Of a DNA stretch of 64,000 bases, positions 49,398-59,267 are shown piece by piece. The DNA comes from Pseudoflavonifractor sp. 60 (GTDB lineage Bacteria; Bacillota; Clostridia; Oscillospirales; Oscillospiraceae): positions 1 to 64,000 of the forward strand of contig NZ_QWKI01000036.1 in NCBI RefSeq assembly GCF_009911645.1, read 5' to 3'. Under the pieces are notes generated by a model. That model worked only from the letters and a program-made list of their open reading frames with translations, was not told the origin of the DNA and made no database searches. How positions within the stretch are numbered: position 1 is the stretch's first letter; every line of letters starts with the position of its first letter. A program made the position numbers and the translations under genes.

Positions 49398-51797
49398 ATG
49401 ACATGGCCTTTTGAAAATGACACCAGCGCGGTAATCCGCAAGCTGTCAAATGCCCGTCTCAGGCATAACCATTTCAGGAACCGTCTGATTGGGGTTATTA
49501 TCTTTATGGCCGCTGCTATTATGGCCTTTGTGTCTTCTTACGCCTACAATGTTACAAGTGAATATGCGGCGTCCACTGCGTATCAGGGGATTTTTCAAAA
49601 TCTCTCCCAGGAAAACATCTCCCTGTTGACAGCAGATCCCCGCATTGAGAGCGTAGGCGTTTACCGTTCCGTCGGTATGACAGAGCGGGAAAACGGCGTC
49701 ACAATGGGCATCGTGTGTTCTGATGAAGCAACCATGCGGCTTTCCAATATTACGTTGATGGAAGGATGTATGCCGCAGGCGGCAAATGAACTGCTTATAG
49801 AAAAGGGGTATATAGACGCTCTGAAATTGAAAGCGGATATTGGCGATACCATATCCGTTTATTACCGCAACCAGGCAAGCCGTCAATTAGAAACAGCGGA
49901 TTTTCAAATCACGGGTTTTATCCAGACGGCCGCCGAAAGTGACAGAAACAGAGTTGCATATAACGCCATTGTTTCACAGAATTTTGTGCGGAAAAACTCC
50001 GCGCTTTCTGCCGGACCCGTAGCCGCCATGATTTCTGTTCGTGATACTGCAAAATATACAAATCAGGAATTGAAAGAACTGATCCGGACGATTGGCCTGG
50101 ATTGCGGAATCTCCACAGACAATATTCAGATCAACAATTTATATATCGACAGCAATAACATGTCAAAAGAGACCGTGCTGACGGTTCTGCTCGTTGGGCT
50201 GGTTCTGCTCGGCGTATGTTTCCTGGTCATCTATAATATATTCTTCATTTCAGTCATGAACAATGTCACATCCTTTGGGCAGCTGCGTACACTTGGCGCC
50301 ACGAAAAAGCAGATCAAGCGAATCATTTCAAAGGAAGGAAACTGTCTTGCGCTCCGATTCATTCCACTTGGGTGCATTGCAGGCGGGATGCTGTCCTTCC
50401 TGATAGACAGAACTGCATTTCAGTTGTTTCCTGACGCTGTGATCGTACTTTTGTCCGGCACCGCCGTCTTTATTTGTGTAAAGCTGTCCATTTTGAAGCC
50501 GGCTAAAATCGCAATGTCGGTTTCACCCATGGAAGCATCCCGTTACAGCAGCTATATCAAGGTAAAAAAGAGCGGGAAACGTCTGAAAAGGAACAGGAAA
50601 CCCCTCACGCCCTGTTCGCTTGCGGCTATGAATTTGCTTCGAGACAGGAAAAAGGGCATACTGACCTTCACCTCGCTCGTTTTAAGCGGGATGATGCTTG
50701 TGGGGATTTCCTCCCTGCTGTCCTCTCTTGATCCTGAGCAACGGGCAAAGCAGAGTTTTCCCTACGAGGGAGCCTATGTGGTAGAGCTGAACCGGGCGCT
50801 GGTCACACCCACGTTTTCCCTTACACGGCTGCAGGAGAACAATCTGCTGACAGATGAATTGAAACATGATATTTTGTCGATAGACGGCGTAAGCGGAGTC
50901 GTCTGCCAACAGGAACTCTGCGTCACGATTGACGGAATGGAAACGGCGATCCGGAGCATGAACGCAGAGGATTATGAGGCGCTGAAGGATCGGGTAATGG
51001 CTGGGGAACTGCCCTATCATGACCATACCGGAGAAAACTCACTTGTGGTCAATATGGGCAGCCCAGAATTAGAGTACCTGCAAAAAAGCTATGGGGTTGG
51101 TGATACTGTCACTTTTTCGCAGGCAGGAAACGATTTGCAAGGCAATTTTACCTATGTCGTATCCGCTATTGTCTTTGATAAAAACAGTGCGTCCAGCTTT
51201 ATTTTACCCGCAGAGGAAATGGAGCAGACAGTTCCCTATAATGCAAACAGTGCGTTCGTGATTCGGATGGAGCACAGCGGCTATTCTGAAATTGAGGACG
51301 AACTGCATTCATTGATTGCGTCAAGCGATCATTTGCGCCTGAAGACGCTAAAAGATATGACAATGCAATATAAAAGTGTTTTCAGTACGATTTCTCTTGC
51401 GGCATACGCGCTGTTGGCCGTTATTATCATGTTCAGCATCATCAATTTGGTCAATACCAGCATGACCAATATCATTTCCAGAAGGAAAGAGATGGGGCTG
51501 TTTCGCGCCATTGGCCTGGACAGCAGACAGCTTTACCGTATGATAGGCTTTGAAAACGGATTCCAGACCCTTGGCAGCTTTGCCGCTTCCATCGTTGGCG
51601 GTCTAATTATCGGAAAAGCAATCTGTTCTGCGGTAGGAAACGTGCCCGGATTCAGCTTTGTAGAGTACACGTTCCCCGCCGTATCTGTGGTCTTTTACTT
51701 CTTGCTGGTCTTTGCGCTGCAATTTGTCCTTACAAAATGGGCCGGCCTGTATTGCAGAAGAAACAGCGTAGTCGAGCAGCTTCGTGTGACAGAATAG
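49398..51797 (+). CDS. FtsX-type ABC permease 2
   Basis: 799 residues, same layout as permease 1: [20 protein letters not shown], a TM anchor, outer domain, TM triplet with NIFFISVMNNVTSFGQLRTL, second half and terminal VVEQLRVTE. Outside the N-terminal motif and the FGQLRTLGAT coupling-helix region the sequence is quite divergent from the other copies, and its DNA is more AT-rich. It starts 15 bases after permease 1, with GAAGGAGG. Confidence 0.92.
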   Translation: MTWPFENDTSAVIRKLSNARLRHNHFRNRLIGVIIFMAAAIMAFVSSYAYNVTSEYAASTAYQGIFQNLSQENISLLTADPRIESVGVYRSVGMTERENGVTMGIVCSDEATMRLSNITLMEGCMPQAANELLIEKGYIDALKLKADIGDTISVYYRNQASRQLETADFQITGFIQTAAESDRNRVAYNAIVSQNFVRKNSALSAGPVAAMISVRDTAKYTNQELKELIRTIGLDCGISTDNIQINNLYIDSNNMSKETVLTVLLVGLVLLGVCFLVIYNIFFISVMNNVTSFGQLRTLGATKKQIKRIISKEGNCLALRFIPLGCIAGGMLSFLIDRTAFQLFPDAVIVLLSGTAVFICVKLSILKPAKIAMSVSPMEASRYSSYIKVKKSGKRLKRNRKPLTPCSLAAMNLLRDRKKGILTFTSLVLSGMMLVGISSLLSSLDPEQRAKQSFPYEGAYVVELNRALVTPTFSLTRLQENNLLTDELKHDILSIDGVSGVVCQQELCVTIDGMETAIRSMNAEDYEALKDRVMAGELPYHDHTGENSLVVNMGSPELEYLQKSYGVGDTVTFSQAGNDLQGNFTYVVSAIVFDKNSASSFILPAEEMEQTVPYNANSAFVIRMEHSGYSEIEDELHSLIASSDHLRLKTLKDMTMQYKSVFSTISLAAYALLAVIIMFSIINLVNTSMTNIISRRKEMGLFRAIGLDSRQLYRMIGFENGFQTLGSFAASIVGGLIIGKAICSAVGNVPGFSFVEYTFPAVSVVFYFLLVFALQFVLTKWAGLYCRRNSVVEQLRVTE

Positions 51798-51809
51798 AGG
51801 TGGTAAACT

Positions 51810-54230
51810 ATGACATGGCCTTTTGAAAATGACACCAGCGCAGTAATCCAGAAACTCGCTTCTGCCAAATTGAAACATAATAAACTACAAAAAAGAGTCG
51901 CCGCCTTTGCTATCATGCTGGCCGCCGCGCTCATGTCCGCAGTGCTGCTGCTAACCTCCGGGATTGCGGCGGTCAATCGGGACGGCGGAAACAGAGTGAC
52001 CGGCTCTTACCACGCTCTGATTTCCGGTATCGGTCAAACTGAGTTTGAAAGACTCCAGGCAGACGGGCAGACGGTACTGACTGGCCTGACAGTCTCGTTG
52101 GGGAGCAGCAAAATCGGAGACAGCAGATTGAACCTCTCCTACTCCAACGCAGACGCCCTCGCCCTGAACGGCCTGACGGTATCCGATGGCCGTATGCCGG
52201 AGTCGGAGCAGGAAATACTCATTGAAAAAGAGTATCTGGACTATTGGAAGCTGGACGCTGGGATTGGAGACAGAATTTCCATCCTCATGCCCAATACCCA
52301 GGAAGAAAGGGAATTTACGCTTTCCGGCTATCTGAAAACAGCGGCCTCCGGGACTGGCCGATCTTTATATGCAGCGATTGTCTCGGAGCAGTATTTTGTC
52401 GCCCACGGCGGCTGGGACGGCTTCTCTCCAGCTGCTATGATCCGGGTGAACGCCGGCGGTGCCTCCTCCAAAGCTGAAATTGAAACGCTGGTCACGGAAG
52501 TGTTGGCCCGAGCAGGGATCACGAAAATTCCCTCCTTCAATGAGACATACATCAATCTGTCAAGGCCGTCTGTTCTCCTGATCGGGGCGGCAGCCGCCGG
52601 ATTGGCGGTCATCATTGCGGCCTGTATCCTGGTAATTTACAACATATTTTACATTGCCATCATCAACTCCATCCAGGAGTATGGGCAGCTGCGGACCCTC
52701 GGCATGACAGGCCGGCAAATCAAACGGCTGGTGCTCCGCGAGGGGCTTGCCCTGTCTGTGCGGTCTATCCCCGCCGGATTGGGAACGGGAACAGTCTTGT
52801 CCTGCCTGCTGATCCCCCAGGGGTTCCGGCCCGTCAGCCTGTTGTGGGTGTGGCCTATAGTGACGGTTTTGGTCTATCTCACGGTGCGGCTCTCCCTCCG
52901 AAAGCCCGCTCTGCTGGCGGCATCCATATCCCCCATTGCCGCCTCCCGTTATACAGGACAGCAGACCCGTAAAAATCGGCTGGCAAGGCGGCCCGAGAAA
53001 ATCTCGCCGGTCATGCTGGCGAAAAAGCACCTTGCCACCAACCGAAAAAAGAATGTGCTCACCGTCCTGTCTCTGGCTCTGACCGGCGTTCTGCTTATGG
53101 GGTTTTCCTCCGTTCTCTCCTCCATCAACGCCAGGGATATGTCCTTGTCCGGCTTCCCCCGTGGGCAGTTTATTCTCAACATTAGCGATGACCGGCTTCG
53201 GAACGCTCCGCTGGAGCAGATCCAGACCTCCAGCCCATTTACCGACAGCTTGAAAAATTCTCTGAACATGATATCCGGTCTGGAGGACATAACCGAATAT
53301 CACTATCTTCCGGCGGCGTTTCAGGCGGATGCAGTGGAATCTGAACTATCGGTGGTCGGTTTTGACCGGGATGATATGGATCTGATCCGCCCCTGCTTGA
53401 GCGGCCAAACCGATTTGGACTATGACAGCCTGGCAGAGCAGAGCCTGCTGATTGTCGGGCGTCCCGACTCCTTGGAGCGGGAGTATGGGATTCAGCCGGA
53501 GACTGGGCAGACGCTTACTCTAAAGATTTTTGACGGAACTTCCACAAATTACAGGGATTTCACGGTGGGAGCCGTTCTGGATCAGAGCAAAATTGGCAGC
53601 AGCGGAGATAAAATTGATTTGCTGATGCTGCCCATGGACGCGATGAAACAGCTGACCTCCGCCGACACCCTGTATCAACTTGCCGTCCGTATCTCCGACG
53701 GGATGGAGGCCCAGGCAGAAGCTGAGATCAACCGGATTCTTAATGCAGCCTCTGGTCTGGAGATGATGTCGCTGTCCGCCGCTATTGCGCAGAATGAAAA
53801 CTTTATCCAGGGGATGAAGCTGGTTCTGGCCGCAGCTGTGGCCTTTATCGGCTGCTTTGCGATTATGAATCTGATCCACACCATCCTCACTGGTGTTATC
53901 GTCCGGCAGAAAGAGCATACCCTGATGCGCTGTGTGGGGATGGGGCAAAATCAGCTCTGTTCCATGGTCCTCTGGGAAAGCTTGATGACTTCGGGAATTG
54001 GGCTGGTCTTCTCTATGCTGATTGGCGGCGGTGTGGGAGCTGCCCTGTGCTCCCGCTTGAAAAACGGGCTTATGACGTACCTGCATTATCGTTTCCCGGT
54101 TGGGATTGCCCTGGTTTATGGTGCGGTTGTGGTCTTGTCTGCGCTGACGGTAACCTGGGCGGCGCTGAAGCATCAAAACAAGCTGTCTCTGATAGAGCAG
54201 CTGCGGGTATCATCTGGAGGCGGAGCATGA
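51810..54230 (+). CDS. FtsX-type ABC permease 3
   Basis: 806 residues. N-terminal [20 protein letters not shown] is nearly identical to permease 2 at DNA level for about 40 bases, then divergence. The coupling segment IQEYGQLRTLGMTGRQIKRL and the final LIEQLRVSS repeat the family pattern. It starts 12 bases after permease 2 and its end overlaps permease 4 by 4 bases. Confidence 0.92.
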   Translation: MTWPFENDTSAVIQKLASAKLKHNKLQKRVAAFAIMLAAALMSAVLLLTSGIAAVNRDGGNRVTGSYHALISGIGQTEFERLQADGQTVLTGLTVSLGSSKIGDSRLNLSYSNADALALNGLTVSDGRMPESEQEILIEKEYLDYWKLDAGIGDRISILMPNTQEEREFTLSGYLKTAASGTGRSLYAAIVSEQYFVAHGGWDGFSPAAMIRVNAGGASSKAEIETLVTEVLARAGITKIPSFNETYINLSRPSVLLIGAAAAGLAVIIAACILVIYNIFYIAIINSIQEYGQLRTLGMTGRQIKRLVLREGLALSVRSIPAGLGTGTVLSCLLIPQGFRPVSLLWVWPIVTVLVYLTVRLSLRKPALLAASISPIAASRYTGQQTRKNRLARRPEKISPVMLAKKHLATNRKKNVLTVLSLALTGVLLMGFSSVLSSINARDMSLSGFPRGQFILNISDDRLRNAPLEQIQTSSPFTDSLKNSLNMISGLEDITEYHYLPAAFQADAVESELSVVGFDRDDMDLIRPCLSGQTDLDYDSLAEQSLLIVGRPDSLEREYGIQPETGQTLTLKIFDGTSTNYRDFTVGAVLDQSKIGSSGDKIDLLMLPMDAMKQLTSADTLYQLAVRISDGMEAQAEAEINRILNAASGLEMMSLSAAIAQNENFIQGMKLVLAAAVAFIGCFAIMNLIHTILTGVIVRQKEHTLMRCVGMGQNQLCSMVLWESLMTSGIGLVFSMLIGGGVGAALCSRLKNGLMTYLHYRFPVGIALVYGAVVVLSALTVTWAALKHQNKLSLIEQLRVSSGGGA

Positions 54231-56599
54231 CCTGGCCTTTTGAGAACGACACCGGCGCTATTGTGAAGAAGCTGGCAAAAAGGAGCCTCGCCAGTGAGAA
54301 GCGCCGGAACCTGATGGTTGTGATTGCTGTTGCTCTGGCGGCGTTCCTGATCTCTTTTGCAGCGATTCTATCCGTTTCTGTGACGCAGATCCAGCGTAAT
54401 CAGGTGGCCGACACCTATGAAGCAGTCTTCACCAGCGTTGACGCGTCCGACGTGGCAGCCCTAAAAGACCTGCCAGAGTTTGCCCGGGTGGGCGAATACT
54501 ATCTGCTTGGGCAGGAACATTCGGAGCAGGGATACAACGCCTCCTATGTGTACTGCGACAGCGACATGATGTATATTGCCCGCAGCCAAATGGAGCTAGT
54601 AAAGGGGGAACTTCCGGCACATGCGAATGAAGTCGCTGTCAGCGAATATTTTCTCTCCACTTATGGCCTGGGCGCCGGAATCGGTGAAACGGTTCGATTG
54701 GATACTGAGAGTTTTTATGGCGACTATGTTGTGACCGGCATTCTGTCTGCCATGGGAGAAAAGGAAGGAAACACCTGCGCCATTGCCGTTTCCAAAGCGG
54801 CCTTGACCCGGTGGGCCGGATTTACCCCTGCCGGGTATCGCGCCTATGTGCATTTCCAGAACGACAGGCAGTTGAGCCAGGAGGTCATGACCGCCTACTG
54901 CCGGGAGATTGCCGGGCGGTATGGCCTCCCCCCTGCGGGAATGAACAACAGCTACTTTACCTATTATTCCAAGTCCATCGACTTCTCTACGATTGGCGGC
55001 ATCGCAGCCCTTGTGATGATTGGCGGCTATGTGGTCATCCAGAGCATTTTCCGCATCTCCATTCAGGATAAGATTCAAAGCTATGGGCAGCTCCACACCA
55101 TCGGGGCAACACCAAAACAGATCCGGCGCATCGTGAAAAAGGAGAGCAGGCGGCTGGGCGGCATTGGAATCTTGCTTGGTGTGCTGCTGGGCGCCGGCGG
55201 AGGTTTTATCCTCTTCCCCAAAGGCTTCCACGGACTCTACTATGGGATAGCCGTACTTCTGACCAACCTGGTCTGCTGGTTCATGGTGACCATCTCCGTC
55301 CGTAGGCCGGTGAAGATTGCCGCCGGTATCTCACCGCTGGAGGCGGTGCGTTTTTCCGCCGGACAGGAGCGGATACGCAGCCGGAAGAAACACATCAGGC
55401 TCAATCCTGTGTCCATGGGCCTTGCGAACTTCCGGCGTGACCGCAAAAAATCCACCAGTATCGTGGTCTCTCTCAGCCTGGGAGGAATTTTGCTTCTGGT
55501 GGTATCCTCCATGGTTCTGACCCGGACGCCGGAGCAGGCCGCGAGGCTGTTTTTCCCGGATGGAGACTATAAAATCTACCTGTCCTCAGAGCAGCCGGAG
55601 GAAGAAATCATGGCCGCCGGCAATCCGCTGAACGACGAGCTGCGGCAGGAAATTCTTTCTGTGGACGGAGTGACGGATGTGCTGGTAACCCGCCTGTCCC
55701 TGCACGCAAGATTTGGGACCTCTACCAGTGCCGAGGCTGGTATGTGCGATATGCTGACGAATGCCAACCGCCTGGATGTGGAGGACGCGCTGGTATCCGG
55801 CACGATACCTGCGGACGCCCACAGCGTCCTTCTGGGCACGAACTATCAGAAGCGCCATCCTGAGATGGATGTCGGGGCCGCCATGGAACTATCTCTGGGC
55901 CAGGAGTCTGTGAGCGTCACCATATCTGGCCTGTTTGATCCGGCGAGGATGGCAAACGGACACGGCGCTCTCGCCATGGATTCGGCGGCGCTGTTCGCTC
56001 CAGAGGCGCTGTTCCGGGAACTCCATCCTGAGATCGAAGCCTTTGATTACTCCTGGAGCATTGTCAATGACCCACAGAAAGCGGAGCGAGTCGAAAGCGC
56101 CCTGGAAGAAATTATGTCCAGCCGCAGTAATCTGGGGCTGGACACCATTGGGGCCCATATCGAGTATGAAAAAATGCAGAACTCTATTATTTTTGGCGGT
56201 ATGCGGGCGATCTCCTGGCTGATTTTTCTGTTCGGCGTTGTCAATCTGATCAATACGACGCTCTCCAATCAGATGTCTCGAAAGCGGGAGAACAGCATCC
56301 TGCGCTCCATCGGCCTGACCAGGAAGCAGCTGTGCCGAATGAATATTTGTGAGGGGCTTTGCTACGCGGCCTTTGCTGCCCTGGCTGCCCTGCTGGTCGG
56401 GCTCCCGATGGCGGTCGTGGTGTGCCGGGAGGTCAGCCGGCAGTCCTTTGCTGGTGAGATCGTACCGTATCACTTCCCAAGCCTGGAAATGGGCCTCTTC
56501 CTTCTTGTCCTGTTTGGACTGGAATTTCTCCTGTCCGCTTGGACGGCCGGCAGGCAGAGGAAACAGTCTTTGATGGAGCAGATGCGGGCGGTGGAGTAG
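54227..56599 (+). CDS. FtsX-type ABC permease 4
   Basis: 790 residues from the ATG at 54227 (overlap ATGA with permease 3; GGAGG upstream). [20 protein letters not shown] then LASEKRRNLMVVIAVALAAF; coupling segment YGQLHTIGATPKQIRRIVKK; end SLMEQMRAVE. It is the most divergent copy in the motif DNA, suggesting the oldest split. Confidence 0.92.
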   Translation: MTWPFENDTGAIVKKLAKRSLASEKRRNLMVVIAVALAAFLISFAAILSVSVTQIQRNQVADTYEAVFTSVDASDVAALKDLPEFARVGEYYLLGQEHSEQGYNASYVYCDSDMMYIARSQMELVKGELPAHANEVAVSEYFLSTYGLGAGIGETVRLDTESFYGDYVVTGILSAMGEKEGNTCAIAVSKAALTRWAGFTPAGYRAYVHFQNDRQLSQEVMTAYCREIAGRYGLPPAGMNNSYFTYYSKSIDFSTIGGIAALVMIGGYVVIQSIFRISIQDKIQSYGQLHTIGATPKQIRRIVKKESRRLGGIGILLGVLLGAGGGFILFPKGFHGLYYGIAVLLTNLVCWFMVTISVRRPVKIAAGISPLEAVRFSAGQERIRSRKKHIRLNPVSMGLANFRRDRKKSTSIVVSLSLGGILLLVVSSMVLTRTPEQAARLFFPDGDYKIYLSSEQPEEEIMAAGNPLNDELRQEILSVDGVTDVLVTRLSLHARFGTSTSAEAGMCDMLTNANRLDVEDALVSGTIPADAHSVLLGTNYQKRHPEMDVGAAMELSLGQESVSVTISGLFDPARMANGHGALAMDSAALFAPEALFRELHPEIEAFDYSWSIVNDPQKAERVESALEEIMSSRSNLGLDTIGAHIEYEKMQNSIIFGGMRAISWLIFLFGVVNLINTTLSNQMSRKRENSILRSIGLTRKQLCRMNICEGLCYAAFAALAALLVGLPMAVVVCREVSRQSFAGEIVPYHFPSLEMGLFLLVLFGLEFLLSAWTAGRQRKQSLMEQMRAVE

Positions 56600-56652
56600 C
56601 GCTTGGCGCAAAACATTTCATAACATCCAGAGAGCATTTCATTACAAAAGCC

Positions 56653-56681
56653 TTGAAAGGGTACTTTTCCCTCGGTAGACT
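56653..56681 (+). promoter_or_regulatory. promoter of accessory genes
   Basis: TTGAAA and TAGACT are separated by 17 bases, about 50 bases upstream of the gene at 56733, so the accessory genes can be transcribed apart from the permeases. Confidence 0.55.
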
Positions 56682-56732
56682 GACAAAGAACAAATCATTT
56701 TGCCCTAAATTTATCCGAAGGGAGATGCAGTC

Positions 56733-57206
56733 ATGAACATTCAGATGATGGAAGGGCTTCTGGGCGCAAGTTCCAACATCAAGCTGTCTGGTACGCCCAT
56801 GAGCGTATACCGGCAGGCCAGCGCCGAGGGCGATACGGAAAAGATGAAGCGGGCGCTGGGCTACACCGGCGAATGCGCGGAGAAGGCCGTTAAGTACCAG
56901 GAAAAGCTGGACAAGGGCATGAAGGCTGAGGCGAAAGCCGAGCGTGAAAAGGCAAAGCTGGAGCAGGAAGCCGCCATCGAAAAGCGCCGGGAGGAGCGCA
57001 AGCGGGCGGAGGAAGGCGCAGAGCCGGACCATCTCCAGGGAACCGATGTGGTGCAGATCAGCGAGGCGGCGAAAGCGGCGCTGAAAAACAATAAGCCCGC
57101 CGAGGCGGCGGAACCCATTGACAGTGAGCCGGTCATCTATACGCCGGCCGGCGAGGTTTCCGCCGCTCCGGTGGAGTCGGAACCGACCGTTTCATTTACT
57201 GCGTAA
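56733..57206 (+). CDS. charged coiled-coil accessory protein
   Basis: 157 residues, cytosolic. N-terminal MNIQMMEGLLGASSNIKLSG, then a strongly charged helix (about 62-98: KAEAKAEREKAKLEQEAAIE), DVVQISEAAKAAL and a Pro/Glu-rich tail. No family recognised. It follows the permeases with its own promoter. AAGGGAGATG precedes the ATG. It might be an ABC accessory or regulator; this is guesswork from position. Confidence 0.75.
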   Translation: MNIQMMEGLLGASSNIKLSGTPMSVYRQASAEGDTEKMKRALGYTGECAEKAVKYQEKLDKGMKAEAKAEREKAKLEQEAAIEKRREERKRAEEGAEPDHLQGTDVVQISEAAKAALKNNKPAEAAEPIDSEPVIYTPAGEVSAAPVESEPTVSFTA

Positions 57207-57227
57207 AATTTCGAGGAGGAATCACTT

Positions 57228-57797
57228 ATGATGCCTATTTCTGGTGTGAACACCGGCGCAGTCCAGCCCTTGACAACAGCCGAGAAGGTGCTGGGAGCGT
57301 CCAAGGTTCAGAAATCCGAAGAAGAGTCCCAGGGCCGTCAGCTGAAGCCTGTGATGGATGAATACGTTCCAGAAGAGCCGCAGGAGCCGTCCGGGCGCTA
57401 TTGGATGGGCAAGGACGAGGACGGTCAGTCCAAGATTTATTTCGACGATCCTGAGCGGGCAGCGGGTGCGCCGAAACAGCCGGAGGGTGCCCCTGATGCC
57501 AAGAAGCCCGATGCGGACGCCCCCGAGGAGCCTGATCCGGCGGGCCGGGGCGCGAAGGGCCCGGAGAGGAAAAAGGATAAGGGCGAGACTTGGGAGTGCA
57601 ATACCGATCAGGTAGACCGCGAGATCGAAAAACTGAAAAAGAAGCAGCAGGAGCTGGAGCAGCAACTCAATACCGAGACCGACGAGGCCAAGATCAAGGA
57701 TCTGGAGCGCCAGTTGTCCCAGGTGGAGCAGGAGCTGAAGCAGAAAGATAGCGATACATACCGGCGGCAGCACGCTGTATATACACAGCTCTCTTAA
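57228..57797 (+). CDS. disordered/coiled-coil accessory protein
   Basis: 189 residues. N-terminal half Pro/Glu/Lys-rich and probably disordered; residues 128-180 form a coiled coil (DQVDREIEKLKKKQQELEQQ). Shares with its upstream neighbour a short N-terminal phrase of the LLGAS/VLGAS kind, so the two may interact or be distant relatives. GAGGAGG precedes the ATG at 57228. Function unknown. Confidence 0.75.
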   Translation: MMPISGVNTGAVQPLTTAEKVLGASKVQKSEEESQGRQLKPVMDEYVPEEPQEPSGRYWMGKDEDGQSKIYFDDPERAAGAPKQPEGAPDAKKPDADAPEEPDPAGRGAKGPERKKDKGETWECNTDQVDREIEKLKKKQQELEQQLNTETDEAKIKDLERQLSQVEQELKQKDSDTYRRQHAVYTQLS

Positions 57798-57803
57798 TTT
57801 CTG

Positions 57804-57835
57804 AAAAGCGGCGGTTTTCGGAAACCGCCGCTTTT
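57804..57835 (+). terminator. terminator of accessory gene pair
   Basis: AAAAGCGGCGGTTT and AAACCGCCGCTTTT pair tightly with a short loop, followed by CTTCG. Confidence 0.85.
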
Positions 57836-57871
57836 CTTCGCATTAACAACTAATTTAAGGAGATTTTGAGC

Positions 57872-58000
57872 ATGGAAGATTTGAAAATCCTATTGGCGTA
57901 TTTCAAAGAACACAGAAAAGGTATCATTGTGATTCTCATTGCAACTGTCATAGGAGCCGCATTGGGGGTGACCGCTTTTTATAACGGCTGGCTTGGCTGA
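57872..58000 (+). CDS. 42-residue single-helix membrane peptide
   Basis: MEDLKILLAYFKEHRKG followed by the hydrophobic IIVILIATVIGAALGVTAFY and NGWLG. One membrane span with a charged cytosolic head. AAGGAG lies 9 bases before the ATG. Small enough to be missed by gene callers. It may modulate the neighbouring sensors or transporters, as such peptides often do; no homologue is recognised. Confidence 0.6.
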   Translation: MEDLKILLAYFKEHRKGIIVILIATVIGAALGVTAFYNGWLG

Positions 58001-58009
58001 ACATTGACT

Positions 58010-58074
58010 GTAGGAAAAATTTAAGAAATTTCACAGAGAAAAAGAGGAAAAAGCAAAAAGAATCTTGATATAAT
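58010..58074 (+). promoter_or_regulatory. GTAGGAAAA-type repeats and -10 before sensor operon
   Basis: GTAGGAAAA at 58010, TTAAGAAAT at 58021 and further A-rich units (CAGAGAAAA at 58034, GAGGAAAAA at 58044) step by about 11 bases up to TATAAT at 58069. The same motif recurs at 61944 and 62607. Confidence 0.5.
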
Positions 58075-58108
58075 TGTTGTGAAATCTTAACCTGGAGGAA
58101 AAAGAGAA

Positions 58109-58513
58109 ATGAGCGCGAAAAAGTGGATCAATCTGGTGTCGGTGTATTCCATCATCTATACCGTGATAACGCTTCTGAACAGTGTATTGTATCTTTGCAG
58201 CGGCATTTATGAGGACCCCAGCGGCAACTGGCACGAATTGGACAGGGCCATCATACTTTTGATTGGTATTGTGGCGTTTGAGCTGTGTACCAGTCTGCCT
58301 ATTAAGCCGTTGATTTTGCGGTATGTGGCCGCATACATCCCGTCCCAGCTGCTGGCGTTCGCCTATGTCTGGTTTACCGGGCTGCGGGAGCCCCTGGCGA
58401 AAACAGCGTATCAAGATATTTGGATCAACTTTACGGGCCTGTTTATCGTGTTGAGTGCGGTCAACACCATAGCCAGCGTTTATAAGAAGAAAAGAAGTGC
58501 TAAGACAAAGTAA
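58109..58513 (+). CDS. four-helix membrane protein of VanRS-like operon
   Basis: 134 residues with four hydrophobic segments (about 10-30, 46-66, 70-90, 107-125) and a basic end YKKKRSAKTK. No clear family. GGAGG precedes the ATG. It is transcribed with the VanRS-like pair from the repeat-bearing promoter, so it may be a sensor accessory or an immunity-type membrane protein. Confidence 0.75.
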   Translation: MSAKKWINLVSVYSIIYTVITLLNSVLYLCSGIYEDPSGNWHELDRAIILLIGIVAFELCTSLPIKPLILRYVAAYIPSQLLAFAYVWFTGLREPLAKTAYQDIWINFTGLFIVLSAVNTIASVYKKKRSAKTK

Positions 58514-58565
58514 CAAATGGCTGCTCGCAATGCTTTACTCTGTACTGTGCTTTTGGGGGGATAAG

Positions 58566-59267
58566 ATGAGCTGTAACATTTTAGTGGTAGACGATGAAAA
58601 AGAGCTGGCCGACGTGCTGGAGCTGTACCTTGTGAGCGACGGCTACACGGTCCACAAGTGCTATACCGGCGCGGAGGCCCTGGACTGTATGGAACACACA
58701 GACCTGGATCTGGCGATCCTGGATGTGATGCTTCCCGACGCGGACGGCTTTCAGCTCTGCAAGAAGCTCCGGGAGAAGTCCTATTGCCCCATTATCATGC
58801 TCACGGCCAGGACAGCAGACGGGGACAAAATCATGGGCCTGACCATCGGGGCCGACGACTATATCACCAAGCCGTTCAACCCCCTGGAGGTCGTCGCCAG
58901 GGTCAAAACCCAACTGCGGCGGTACAGGCTCTACAACAGTCCCGCTCCAAAGTCGGAGAAAGAAATCCATGAATACGACATCCGGGGGCTGGTCATCAAC
59001 CGGGACAACCACAAGTGCTTCCTGTTCGGGAAGGAAGTGCAGCTGACTCCCCTTGAGTTCTCTGTCCTCTGGTATCTCTGTGAGCGGCAGGGTGTGGTCG
59101 TCCCCTCCGAGGAGCTTTTTGAGGCAGTATGGGGCGAGAAGTACCTGAAGAACAACAACACCGTCATGGCCCACATCGGGCGGCTGCGGGAAAAGCTGGA
59201 CGAGCCTGCCCGAAGCCCCAGATTCATTAAAACGGTATGGGGGGTTGGCTACACCATTGAAAAGTAA
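58566..59267 (+). CDS. vanR: VanR-like response regulator
   Basis: 233 residues starting at the ATG at 58566 with GGGGGGAT. Receiver with ILVVDDEKELADVLELYL, phospho-Asp in LAILDVMLPDADGF, MLTART, YITKPF; C-terminal winged helix with LTPLEFSVLWYLCERQGVVV and FIKTVWGVGYTIEK. Closest in style to VanR. The kinase gene overlaps its end. It is the candidate binder of the GTnnGAAAA arrays nearby. Subclass is inferred; no vanHAX genes are present in the window. Confidence 0.9.
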   Translation: MSCNILVVDDEKELADVLELYLVSDGYTVHKCYTGAEALDCMEHTDLDLAILDVMLPDADGFQLCKKLREKSYCPIIMLTARTADGDKIMGLTIGADDYITKPFNPLEVVARVKTQLRRYRLYNSPAPKSEKEIHEYDIRGLVINRDNHKCFLFGKEVQLTPLEFSVLWYLCERQGVVVPSEELFEAVWGEKYLKNNNTVMAHIGRLREKLDEPARSPRFIKTVWGVGYTIEK

